In this document: one piece after another, positions 1 through 6,682 of the stretch
How positions within the stretch are numbered: the first letter of the stretch is position 1
How the letters are laid out: each line of letters begins with the position of its first letter
From: Ferdinandcohnia sp036965165
Lineage (GTDB): Bacteria; Bacillota; Bacilli; Bacillales; Bacillaceae_L
Assembly (NCBI RefSeq): GCF_036965165.1
Contig: NZ_JBALOX010000199.1
Location: 1-9,462, forward strand
Length of the DNA: 9,462 bases
Reading direction: 5' to 3'
The notes under the pieces: generated by a model
What the model was told of the DNA's origin: nothing
The model's input: only the letters and a program-made list of their open reading frames with translations
The model's database searches: none
Made by a program: the position numbers and the translations under genes

Positions 1-85
1 AGTATAATAAAATAAGATTTAGGTGGCTTGGGTCTATAAACAGATTCAAGCCATCATTTTGCATGCTAGAAAGGAACACCATGAT

Positions 86-1191
86 ATGAATTCATCTGAG
101 TATTTTTATAGCTTTTTAGAACCAATTTCCAAAGAATTAGCGTTTCTAGCGAGGGAATTAGAACATACAATCTTTTCAAGTCCACGAACGATGCTTACCC
201 ATTCTAGGGNNNNNNNNNNNNNNNNCTTCAACAAGTGATGGGATTTGAAAAAATGAAGGAAGATCCACGTATAACTTTAAAGGAAAGAATGACAATCTTG
301 GAACAAGAGGGGATCCTAACAACAGAAGTAACAGATGCCCTTCATTTAGTTCGTCAACTAGGCAACCAAGCCTCACATGATAAACGGAAATTTCGATTTT
401 CCGAAGCACTTATATCTTGGGAAGCAATCTACAAAATTGTCAGATGGTATGTCGAAGTGTATACCCAATTATCTATCGTGGTTCCGGAATATCAAGATCC
501 AACCACGCCGAAGGAAGCACCTTATGATATCACTGAATTAGAGCTTCGTTTGAAATCACTGGAGAAATTATTACTTGCTTCGATGAAAAAGGAGACGGAG
601 GGTAAAAAAGCTCAGGAAGAGGTTGCTGTTACAACAGCTATCACTCCAGAAACAAATGTGGAGCCGGGCTACACAACCATTCGTACGGTTGAATTTAGAG
701 GAGAAACTCTTGAAATTCCTTATTTTCTTCGCGATGCCTTCTTATTGCCACAACGTTTTGAGAAGTCCGAGACCTTTTTAATTAGACTAGGTGCAGAGCA
801 GCAGGCACGGATCATGAGCGAATTGCCTAGTAATCTTGAAGACTTGCACAAGCAGGTGAAACGATTTAACGAAAACAATGACAAGCAATTATTCGAAGAA
901 CTAAAAAACTTCATCGAAGAGGAAAAAAACCGTAGAAAGATAACCCTAGAAAGACCGGGAGAACTCTTTTTATTTTATAGATCAGATTACATCATCTTAA
1001 CGGATGCACTTAAAAATATTCCACTTACCAAAGAAGAATTTACTGGTATACCGAGCCTCATCAGGCAATTAAATGAGGACGGAATCCATACCGTCGGACA
1101 ACTTCCCAAGGAACTTGTCATTCTAGGAAAATACAAAAATGTTGGCGTTACGAATGTAGGGAGATTGTTTGAGCAGTTGAAGGGGGAGTAG
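86..1191 (+). CDS. DUF4145-type protein with helix-hairpin-helix-like C-terminus, interrupted by an N run
   Basis: The function is not known. The part before the N run begins MNSSEYFYSFLEPISKEL and ends SSPRTMLTHSR. The part after it resumes LQQVMGFEKMKED and contains LVRQLGNQASHD, the conserved Arg/Gly-Asn/His signature typical of DUF4145 domains. A Glu/Lys-rich, probably coiled-coil stretch follows (around 540-630), then a charged helical region. The last ~45 residues (GIHTVGQL...NVGVTNVGRLFEQL) resemble the helix-hairpin-helix fold of the RNA polymerase alpha C-terminal domain, which hints at nucleic-acid contact (inference). I chose ATG 86 because AAGGA lies 10 bases upstream; GTG 23 is in frame but has no ribosome binding site. 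A TATAAT box at 3-8 could be the -10 element, with its -35 outside the window. As printed, the two halves are in different frames; the complete protein would be about 368 residues. DUF4145 domains are often found in restriction or defence-associated proteins, but no such partner is visible here. Confidence 0.7.
210..225. other. Assembly gap or masked bases (16 N)
   Basis: Sixteen consecutive N lie inside the DUF4145-type gene. The upstream frame ends with one leftover base before the gap, and the downstream frame resumes with CTT at 226. The coding frame is kept only if the true gap is 14, 17 or another length equal to 2 modulo 3, so 16 is probably an estimate and not a real frameshift. Confidence 0.95.
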
Positions 1192-1235
1192 GGTAGTGCA
1201 GCCTGATACTGAAACCCATTTAATATTTTTTGGGA

Positions 1236-1264
1236 GGACTAGAGAATTATCCATTCCCTAGTCC
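1236..1264. terminator. Stem-loop between convergent genes, weak terminator candidate
   Basis: GGACTAG (1236-1242) pairs perfectly with CTAGTCC (1258-1264). After one A/C mismatch, GAAT/ATTC extends the stem around a five-base TATCC loop. It sits between the stop codons of the two convergent genes. The tail is poor: the nearest plus-strand T run (1282-1287) is 17 bases away, and the minus-strand side is followed by an A run. A short alternative stem, CTAGT (1258-1262) with ACTAG (1277-1281), does run straight into that T6. A role as bidirectional terminator or 3' end protector is an inference from position. Confidence 0.35.
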
Positions 1265-1296
1265 GAACATTAACATACTAGTTTTTTCGGGTTAAT

Positions 1297-2595
1297 TTAC
1301 GATAGAGAATCACGGAAAGTTTCGCGAGCAATAATAGTCGATATAATACTTAATATTCCAAGTACACTTAAATAAACCGCGATTGGCCAGCTTTGACCAT
1401 CGAATTTCGCAAGTAAATAAGTAGCAATAAGGGGGGAGAATCCACCTGCAATGATAGCGCCTACTTGGTAACCAATTGATGCACCACTAAGGCGTACCTT
1501 TGTACCAAAAAGTTCAGAGAAATATACAGCTTGAGGCCCATAAACAGCATCATGTAAAATATTCAATCCGATAATAATTCCAATGGTTATTAATAATATC
1601 GAACCTGTATTCATCATCCAGAAAAATGGAAATACAAACAGGGTTGAAGCGATAGTACCAAACAAGTAAACTGGTTTTCGACCTATCTTATCAGATAAAT
1701 GCGACCAAAGAGGAAGAGTGGCTAATCCAATAACGGAGGAGATCATTACTGCGTTTAATCCAACAGAATTATCAAGTTTTAGTGTGGTTGCAATATAACT
1801 TAGGACAAATACTGTATAGATATAAAATACAGCATTTTGTAATAGCTTCATGCCAATAGTTAGGAATAAAGGCTTTTTCTGTTCTCTTAGTACAGTTTGA
1901 ACAGGATTTTTTTCTTGTTGATTATTCTTTGCTACTTCTAGGAATGCTGGTGATTCGCTCACCTTTAATCGAACATAAAGTCCTATAACGACCAATAAAG
2001 CACTCAATAAAAATGGAATACGCCAACCCCAAACCAAAAATGACTCATTAGACATGCTATTGGATACTATTGAAAACGCAAGGGTTGATAAAAGTAGTCC
2101 GGCAGGTACCCCCATTTGAGGAAAGCTTCCAAAAAGTCCTCTTTTATTTGGTGGAGCGTGTTCCACAGACATTACAACTGCTGAACCCCACTCTCCTCCA
2201 ACTGCAAATCCCTGAACAATTCGTAATAGACTAATTAATAGCGGAGCTAATAAGCCAACTGAATTATATGTTGGAAGCACCCCCATTAAGGTGGTGGCTA
2301 CCCCCATCAGCAAGAGAGAAATGGTAAGCATTTTTTTTCGTCCGACTTTGTCTCCAAAATGCCCAAATATCATACTTCCAATTGGACGAGCGATAAACCC
2401 CGCAGCGTAAGAGCCAAATGCAGCCATAGTTCCAACTAAGGGATCTAGATTTGGGAAAAAAAGTAATGGGAAGACTAGGGCGGCCGCAGTTCCATAAAGA
2501 TAAAAGTCGTACCATTCAATAGTAGTACCCATGAAGCTAGCCCATGCTACTTTTTTTTGTTCCTGAGAAAGACCGTTATTTTTTTTCGTTAGCAT
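1297..2595 (-). CDS. MFS transporter, metabolite:H+ symporter (MHS) family
   Basis: A 432-residue inner-membrane transporter of the MHS branch of the major facilitator superfamily, the family of E. coli ShiA, KgtP and ProP, which takes up organic acids or zwitterions with protons. The N-terminus has the MHS signature SFMGTTIEWYDFYLYGTAAAL. The loop 2-3 motif GHFGDKVGRKK is at residues 78-88, a GEWGSAVVMSVEHAP...RG segment lies near 134-152, and the repeat motif SDKIGRK is at 301-307. About 12 hydrophobic segments and the usual family length indicate an intact protein. ATG 2595 is preceded by AAGGAGG with a seven-base spacing. The gene is divergent from the CoA-ligase operon, so it probably imports that operon's substrate (inference); the exact solute cannot be assigned. 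About 100 bases upstream is a hairpin with a U tract preceded by a six-codon ORF, suggesting transcript attenuation. Family assignment is secure and substrate is unknown. Confidence 0.9.
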   Translation of the reverse strand: MLTKKNNGLSQEQKKVAWASFMGTTIEWYDFYLYGTAAALVFPLLFFPNLDPLVGTMAAFGSYAAGFIARPIGSMIFGHFGDKVGRKKMLTISLLLMGVATTLMGVLPTYNSVGLLAPLLISLLRIVQGFAVGGEWGSAVVMSVEHAPPNKRGLFGSFPQMGVPAGLLLSTLAFSIVSNSMSNESFLVWGWRIPFLLSALLVVIGLYVRLKVSESPAFLEVAKNNQQEKNPVQTVLREQKKPLFLTIGMKLLQNAVFYIYTVFVLSYIATTLKLDNSVGLNAVMISSVIGLATLPLWSHLSDKIGRKPVYLFGTIASTLFVFPFFWMMNTGSILLITIGIIIGLNILHDAVYGPQAVYFSELFGTKVRLSGASIGYQVGAIIAGGFSPLIATYLLAKFDGQSWPIAVYLSVLGILSIISTIIARETFRDSLS

Positions 2596-2694
2596 TCATT
2601 TACCTCCTTGTGTTTTTTATTGGTCAGGAAAACTCATTCTTACAAAAGTCAAGAGTACTTTGTTGCTAATTTAGAAATTTAAGATATTCTTTTT

Positions 2695-2779
2695 AAAAAA
2701 AAGGTAACTCATACATTATTTCTCTTTATAGAAGAGGCCTCCATTGCAAAATTAATACTGAGAACTTGTATAGAGTTAC
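2695..2779 (-). terminator. Intrinsic terminator/attenuator hairpin in the MHS transporter leader
   Basis: On the minus strand, GTAACTC (2779-2773), one bulged base (2772) and ATACA (2771-2767) can pair with TGTAT (2715-2711) and GAGTTAC (2710-2704). This gives a 12-bp stem, followed after one C by eight Us (2702-2695). The 51-base loop can fold further: TTCTC/GAGAA extends the stem inward and CTCTT/AAGAG forms an inner hairpin. Such a large enclosed loop is unusual for a simple terminator. The hairpin lies between the leader ORF and the transporter start codon, about 100 bases upstream of the latter, so it would stop the transporter mRNA early unless opened. On the plus strand there is no T tract, so it acts in one direction only. 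The pairing is directly visible; the attenuation role is inferred. Confidence 0.55.
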
Positions 2780-2796
2780 TCTTCCATTTTGATCAT
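2776..2796 (-). CDS. Possible six-residue leader peptide (MIKMEE)
   Basis: ATG at 2796 (minus strand) is preceded by AAAGGAGG (2812-2805) with an eight-base spacing, as good a ribosome binding site as any in the window. The frame reads MIKMEE and then TAA. The last sense codon and the stop codon overlap the 5' arm of the terminator-like hairpin (2773-2779), so a ribosome finishing this ORF would cover that arm and disfavour the hairpin. It could be a regulatory leader peptide for the MHS transporter. It could also be the surviving start of a gene whose body has been deleted. There is no codon repetition that would point to a specific amino acid as signal. Confidence 0.35.
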   Translation of the reverse strand: MIKMEE

Positions 2797-2840
2797 TTAT
2801 TCTCCCTCCTTTAATGTGTATAAATTAAAATCTTTTATTA

Positions 2841-2860
2841 AATCATTCAATTTAATGATT
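2841..2860. promoter_or_regulatory. Inverted repeat AATCATT-N6-AATGATT, candidate operator
   Basis: AATCATT (2841-2847) and AATGATT (2854-2860) form a perfect 7-bp dyad with a six-base CAATTT spacer. It lies 45-65 bases upstream of the leader ORF start on the transporter side and overlaps the weak -10 candidate TAAATT. The half-site vaguely recalls the TGAATGA/TCATTCA sites of Bacillus FadR but does not match that box. In sequence this AT-rich a chance dyad is quite possible. Confidence 0.3.
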
Positions 2861-2951
2861 GATTAATTTATATGTCAGTGAATTTCAAAGATTCCAACTT
2901 TTTAACAAGACAAAAATTCATACAAAAAATAGCCTTCGAAAACCACCCTAT

Positions 2952-2969
2952 TGTCAATAGCTATAGACA
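2952..2969. promoter_or_regulatory. 18-bp near-perfect palindrome, candidate operator of the CoA-ligase operon
   Basis: TGTCAATAGCTATAGACA is palindromic at 16 of 18 positions; only the symmetric pair at 2956 and 2965 breaks it. It overlaps a possible -35 element TTGTCA (2951-2956) that is 16 bases from a TATTAA -10 candidate (2973-2978). A dimeric regulator bound here would block that promoter. No regulator gene is inside the window, so the binding protein is unknown. Confidence 0.4.
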
Positions 2970-3129
2970 GATTATTAAAAACCTTCTGAATAAAACTTCC
3001 TTAACTTTAGCATAATTTGATAGTTCCCATAATAATGTAATATCACAACTATTCAATTGAGTTATTTAATACTAAGTGATACAGAAGATCTGCTTCTTAT
3101 GAATTTGGAATTTAACAAGGAGGTACTTG

Positions 3130-5091
3130 ATGATTTTAGAAAATGTGAAAATTGAACCTACTATACTTTGGGAGCCTAGTGAGGAATGGATTAGCAACGC
3201 GAATATCACCGCATTTGCGAAGCGGGTAGGGATGTGGCCTATTCAGTATGAGCGTTTTCACAAGTGGTCGTACGCATATCCTACCGAATTTTGGTCAGCG
3301 ATTTGGGACTATACAGACATAATTGGAGAAAAAGGTAATGACATTCTAATTCCGCCTGATGACAGACAGATGCTAGGAACGAAATGGTTTCCCCAGTCAA
3401 AACTCAATTTTTCTGAAAATCTATTACGTGGAGATGGAAAACGTCAGGCAATCATTGAGGCAACGGAAGATGGGGTTACACGCGCATTAACAATGGAACA
3501 GCTTCGTACCAATGTTGCAAAAGCACAAGCAGGCTTACGTTCACTTGGTGTTTCGAAAGGGGACAGAGTTGCTGGGATTGTCACGAATGGAATTGAAGGG
3601 CTCGTTGGTTTGCTAGCAACTGCATCAATAGGAGCTATTTGGACTACATGTTCACCTGATTTTGGTGCTCAAGGAATTGTGGATCGCATTGGTCAGGTAA
3701 AGCCAAAGGTACTTATTGCTTCATTAAGCTATCAATATAACGGTAAAAAATTTGATCTTAATGAAAAGATTCAAGAAGTGTTAGTAAGAATGGAAGGAAT
3801 CTCTACTATTGTAACACTAGAAGCTGCTCAATTTTTGCCTGAAGATAAGAATGTAAATGTTATCACTTGGGGTGAGTTAACTCTTAATGATGCAAAAGTG
3901 CCACATTTTGAGCGAGTTGAGTTTGATTCACCCTTATACATTCTTTATTCATCTGGTACAACCGGACTACCAAAAGCAATTGTCCATTCTGTAGGCGGTT
4001 CGTTACTGAAGCATGTTACTGAACATCAATTGCATTGTGATGTGAAGCCAGGGGATGTTATGTTTTGGTATACGAATAGTGCTTGGATGATGTACCATTG
4101 GTTGGTTTCTGGTCTTGCGAGCGAGGCAACCCTCTTACTCTATGACGGTGCGGCCGTACTAAAGGATGATCTAGGATTTCTTTGGAAGATCGCAGAAAGA
4201 GTGGGAATAAATCATTTTGGATTAAGTCCAAAGTTGCTAGACATCATGATGAAGAATTCCTATAGTATTGAAAACTTACATGATATGAGCCACATCCGCG
4301 GGGTGTATTCTGCCGGTGCGCCTGTTTCACCTGAACACTTTGAATGGGTTTATCAAAATATTAAAGAAGATATGTTGTTTGCATCTTGTTCTGGAGGTAC
4401 TGAAATATTAGGGTGTTTTGTAATGGGATCTCCGATTCATCCAGTTCGGAAGGGAGAAATTACATGCAAAACGCTTGGGATGGCAGTTGATGTTTTGGAC
4501 GAACGAGGCGCATCTGTTCTTCATCAAAAAGGAAATTTAGTATGTACTGAACCTTTCCCAAGCATGCCGATCACCTTCTGGGGTGAGGGTGGGGATCAAC
4601 GATATTTTGATACGTATTTTGCGGAACGAGAGGGCATATGGGTTCATGGTGATTTAGCTGAACAAACGATTGATGAAACGGTCATTATTTATGGCCGTAC
4701 GGATACAACACTAAAGCCTGGTGGTGTACGCATAGGCACTGCGGAAATTTATCGTGTTATCGACCAATTCTCTGAAATTAAAGATTCAATTGTGTTTGGA
4801 ATGAAGGTTGATGGTGATGAAGAGGTTGTCTTATGTCTAGTAATGAATGAAGAGATGAAATTAGAGTTCGCTAAACAACTTCGTTATGATATACGAATGA
4901 AAGCTTCCCCAAGACATATACCAAAACGAATTTTTCAAGTAAAAGAAATCCCATATACTTTAAATGGCAAAAAAGTTGAAGGGGCGGTTCGTTCCGTCGT
5001 CGAAGGCATGCCAGTTAAAAATAAAGGCTCAATCATTAATCCACATTGTTTAGCTGAATATGAAAATTTATCTATGAGGGAATTTTTATGA
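3130..5091 (+). CDS. Acetoacetyl-CoA synthetase-like acyl-CoA ligase
   Basis: A 653-residue member of the acetoacetate-CoA ligase group (ANL superfamily, cytoplasmic), which joins a beta-keto acid to CoA via an acyl-adenylate. The N-terminal WSYAYPTEFWSAIWDY segment is the ACAS-N region. The ATP-binding motif SSGTTGLPK is at residues 274-282, FGLSPKLLDIM and SGGTEILGCF follow, the hinge motif GRTDTTLKPGGVRIGTAEIYR starts at 522, and the C-terminal NGKKVE places the catalytic Lys at 614. Length matches the family. ATG 3130 is chosen because AAGGAGGT ends at 3124; the in-frame TTG 3127 is too close to it. Its stop overlaps the next start by ATGA. The usual AACS segment TTTGWMMWNW reads YTNSAWMMYHW here, and GSPL reads GAPV, so a substrate other than acetoacetate, such as another beta-keto or branched acid, is possible. 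As first gene of the operon it would commit the substrate to CoA chemistry. Confidence 0.85.
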   Translation: MILENVKIEPTILWEPSEEWISNANITAFAKRVGMWPIQYERFHKWSYAYPTEFWSAIWDYTDIIGEKGNDILIPPDDRQMLGTKWFPQSKLNFSENLLRGDGKRQAIIEATEDGVTRALTMEQLRTNVAKAQAGLRSLGVSKGDRVAGIVTNGIEGLVGLLATASIGAIWTTCSPDFGAQGIVDRIGQVKPKVLIASLSYQYNGKKFDLNEKIQEVLVRMEGISTIVTLEAAQFLPEDKNVNVITWGELTLNDAKVPHFERVEFDSPLYILYSSGTTGLPKAIVHSVGGSLLKHVTEHQLHCDVKPGDVMFWYTNSAWMMYHWLVSGLASEATLLLYDGAAVLKDDLGFLWKIAERVGINHFGLSPKLLDIMMKNSYSIENLHDMSHIRGVYSAGAPVSPEHFEWVYQNIKEDMLFASCSGGTEILGCFVMGSPIHPVRKGEITCKTLGMAVDVLDERGASVLHQKGNLVCTEPFPSMPITFWGEGGDQRYFDTYFAEREGIWVHGDLAEQTIDETVIIYGRTDTTLKPGGVRIGTAEIYRVIDQFSEIKDSIVFGMKVDGDEEVVLCLVMNEEMKLEFAKQLRYDIRMKASPRHIPKRIFQVKEIPYTLNGKKVEGAVRSVVEGMPVKNKGSIINPHCLAEYENLSMREFL

Positions 5092-6260
5092 TTTTAAAAA
5101 AACGTGAACCATTGGCAGCGGTTGTGGGAATTGGCGAATTGAAACCTGTAAGGTACACAGAAGGAAAGACCACTTTAGGGATGATTGCTGAAGTAGTGAA
5201 AAAGGCTGTTGAAGATGCTGGACTTGAAAAAGATGCAATCGATGGTCTGTTAGTTGGACCGCAGGTAGGTGAGACACCTCAGCATGTTCCAGCAACTGTT
5301 ACTGAATATTTAGGAATTAAGGTGAAAATGGGTAATGTCGTTGACCTTGGTGGTGCATCAGGTGCTGGAATGCTTTGGCGAGCTGCAGCAGCCATTCGTA
5401 TGGGCATGTGTGAAGCAGTCGTCTGCGTGCTTGCAAATACAAATGAAAGAGTGAAAACAGGTCCAAGATCACCAAATAGAAATCCCATTCGAGAATTCGA
5501 TGTTCCATTCGGCGCTTCTGGTGCAAATACGTCCTATGCATTATTAAAACAGCGTCATATGGCAGAGTATAGCTCGACCCAGGAACAATTTGCACAAATT
5601 GCCTACTGGGCCCGCCATAATGCGCAAAACAATCCGGAAGCCATTTTTTATGGAAAGCCAGCATCTGTGAAAGATGTTTTGAATTCACCTTTGATTGCAG
5701 ATCCGCTTCATTTATTTGAAATTGTTATGCCGGTTGCTGGTGGCGCTGCGTTTGTAGTGACTTCTGTAGAAGCAGCAAAAAAAATTCCAAAACCAGCCGT
5801 TTACTTATTTGGGGCTGGTGAAAAATTAACGCATCGTGCCGTCAGCCAGTCACCGCCACTAGCGGATTCTCCTTTTAAATATGCGATCGCTTATGCGCTT
5901 GAACAAGCAAAGGTTGATATACAGGAAATGGACTTACTGTCTTTATATGATTGCTATACAAGCGTTGTAGCGAACCAAATTGAAAATGCAGGGCTTTGTA
6001 AGCCTGGACAATTTGGTGAGTGGATGAAGGATCAGTCGTTTGATCATAATGGTGATTTTCCATTAAACACACATGGTGGACAGCTTGGTTTCGGTCAGGC
6101 GGATTTAGCAGGAGGGATGTCACATATTATTGAAGCGGTTCGTCAGCTAAGACATGAGGCATATGGGCGTCAAATCCCAAATGCGCGGCTTGCATTAGTG
6201 ACAGGAAACGGTGCCACCATGAGTGAAATAACGGCATTAGTATTGGGGGCGGGATCATGA
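5088..6260 (+). CDS. SCP2/Ltp2-type thiolase-fold protein lacking the Cys nucleophile
   Basis: A 390-residue thiolase-superfamily protein of the SCP2-thiolase/lipid-transfer-like group. Landmarks are the N-terminal VVGIGELKPVRY, the central VVDLGGASGAGMLWRAAAAI at about residues 84-103, the segment LYDCY...IENAGLCKPGQF from 286, and NTHGGQLGFGQADLAGGM with His329. Where active thiolases have C-A/S-S/T-G, this protein has Gly89-Ala-Ser-Gly, and the C-terminal CGGG motif is replaced by GNGAT. Cys-based Claisen chemistry is therefore unlikely. Relatives without this Cys include Ltp2, which works with the DUF35 domain of ChsH2 as an acyl-CoA retro-aldolase using Tyr residues; Tyr287 and Tyr290 here are candidates, pending alignment. 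The gene overlaps the ligase upstream and the DUF35 gene downstream by ATGA each, which fits equimolar synthesis of a complex. Fold assignment is firm; the aldolase role is inferred. A zinc-finger thiolase such as BbsAB is the main alternative. Confidence 0.85.
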   Translation: MILKKREPLAAVVGIGELKPVRYTEGKTTLGMIAEVVKKAVEDAGLEKDAIDGLLVGPQVGETPQHVPATVTEYLGIKVKMGNVVDLGGASGAGMLWRAAAAIRMGMCEAVVCVLANTNERVKTGPRSPNRNPIREFDVPFGASGANTSYALLKQRHMAEYSSTQEQFAQIAYWARHNAQNNPEAIFYGKPASVKDVLNSPLIADPLHLFEIVMPVAGGAAFVVTSVEAAKKIPKPAVYLFGAGEKLTHRAVSQSPPLADSPFKYAIAYALEQAKVDIQEMDLLSLYDCYTSVVANQIENAGLCKPGQFGEWMKDQSFDHNGDFPLNTHGGQLGFGQADLAGGMSHIIEAVRQLRHEAYGRQIPNARLALVTGNGATMSEITALVLGAGS

Positions 6261-6676
6261 CAGTAGTTTATGAAAGCTTATTAGTCCCAGGTCCAACAGT
6301 AACACCCATTTCAGAGCCATTTTGGAACGCAGTTGCAAGAAAGGAACTCATATTGCAAAAATGCTCAGACTGTAAGGAGTTTGTATTTTACCCTCGCTCG
6401 CATTGCCCATCCTGTTGGAGTGGAAATCTCACCTGGGAAAAGGCATCTAAGAGAGGACGATTAAAGACCTGGTCAATCGTGCACACACCAGGACATCCTG
6501 GTTGGAAGATAGCAACTCCGTTTATTGTTGGATTAGTAGAGTTACAGGAAGGTCCGACAATGCTTAGTCATTTGTTAATTGATGATCGAAATAAACTAGC
6601 AATTGGCTTACCACTACAAGTTCACTTTCAAAGATGTGGTGCCCATTGGTTACCTTTTTTCAAAAATGAGGGGTGA
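6257..6676 (+). CDS. DUF35 zinc-ribbon/OB-fold protein, partner of the thiolase-fold protein
   Basis: A 139-residue protein of the DUF35 family: an N-terminal helix (EPFWNAVARKELILQ), a rubredoxin-like zinc ribbon with Cys36, Cys39, Cys50 and Cys53 in a CxxC-x10-CxxC arrangement, and then an OB-fold (residues ~65-135, GRLKTWSIVHTPGHPGW...PFIVGLVEL). DUF35 proteins form complexes with thiolase-fold enzymes and help bind the acyl-CoA; known cases are archaeal acetoacetyl-CoA thiolase/HMG-CoA synthase, BbsA of toluene degradation, and ChsH2 with the aldolase Ltp2. ATG 6257 overlaps the previous stop as ATGA and lies directly after the thiolase-fold gene, so it is almost certainly that protein's partner. 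All four zinc ligands are present and the length is normal for the family. It probably has no catalytic activity by itself. Confidence 0.9.
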   Translation: MTVVYESLLVPGPTVTPISEPFWNAVARKELILQKCSDCKEFVFYPRSHCPSCWSGNLTWEKASKRGRLKTWSIVHTPGHPGWKIATPFIVGLVELQEGPTMLSHLLIDDRNKLAIGLPLQVHFQRCGAHWLPFFKNEG

Positions 6677-6682
6677 TGTTTG

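Larger units (their letters stand above)
2596..3126. promoter_or_regulatory. Divergent intergenic control region, 531 bp, AT-rich
   Basis: This region separates the minus-strand MHS transporter from the plus-strand operon and must hold both promoters. From the transporter side it contains the transporter's ribosome binding site (2603-2609), a U-tracted hairpin (2695-2779), a six-codon ORF (2776-2796), an AATCATT dyad (2841-2860) and an 18-bp near-palindrome (2952-2969). The operon side ends with a small AGAAG/CTTCT inverted repeat (3083-3097) and AAGGAGGT at 3117-3124. Promoter guesses are weak. For the operon, TTGTCA (2951-2956) is 16 bases from TATTAA. For the transporter, CTGACA (minus strand, 2878-2873) is 18 bases from TAAATT. 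I saw no sigma-54 -24/-12 element, no catabolite-repression cre box with its central CG, and no longer ORF. Confidence 0.6.

Noticed and set aside
23..85. Earlier GTG start for the DUF4145-type gene
   Set aside because: No ribosome binding site precedes GTG 23, while ATG 86 has AAGGA at a good distance and begins like the family.
2925..2950. Minus-strand AGGGTGG followed by a T run, resembling the T-box antiterminator core
   Set aside because: The conserved continuation (ACCGCG) and the upstream specifier stem are missing, and no convincing stem precedes the Ts.
5317..5688. 123-codon minus-strand frame
   Set aside because: It is a shadow of the thiolase-fold gene, with low-complexity Leu/His-rich residues and no recognisable domain.
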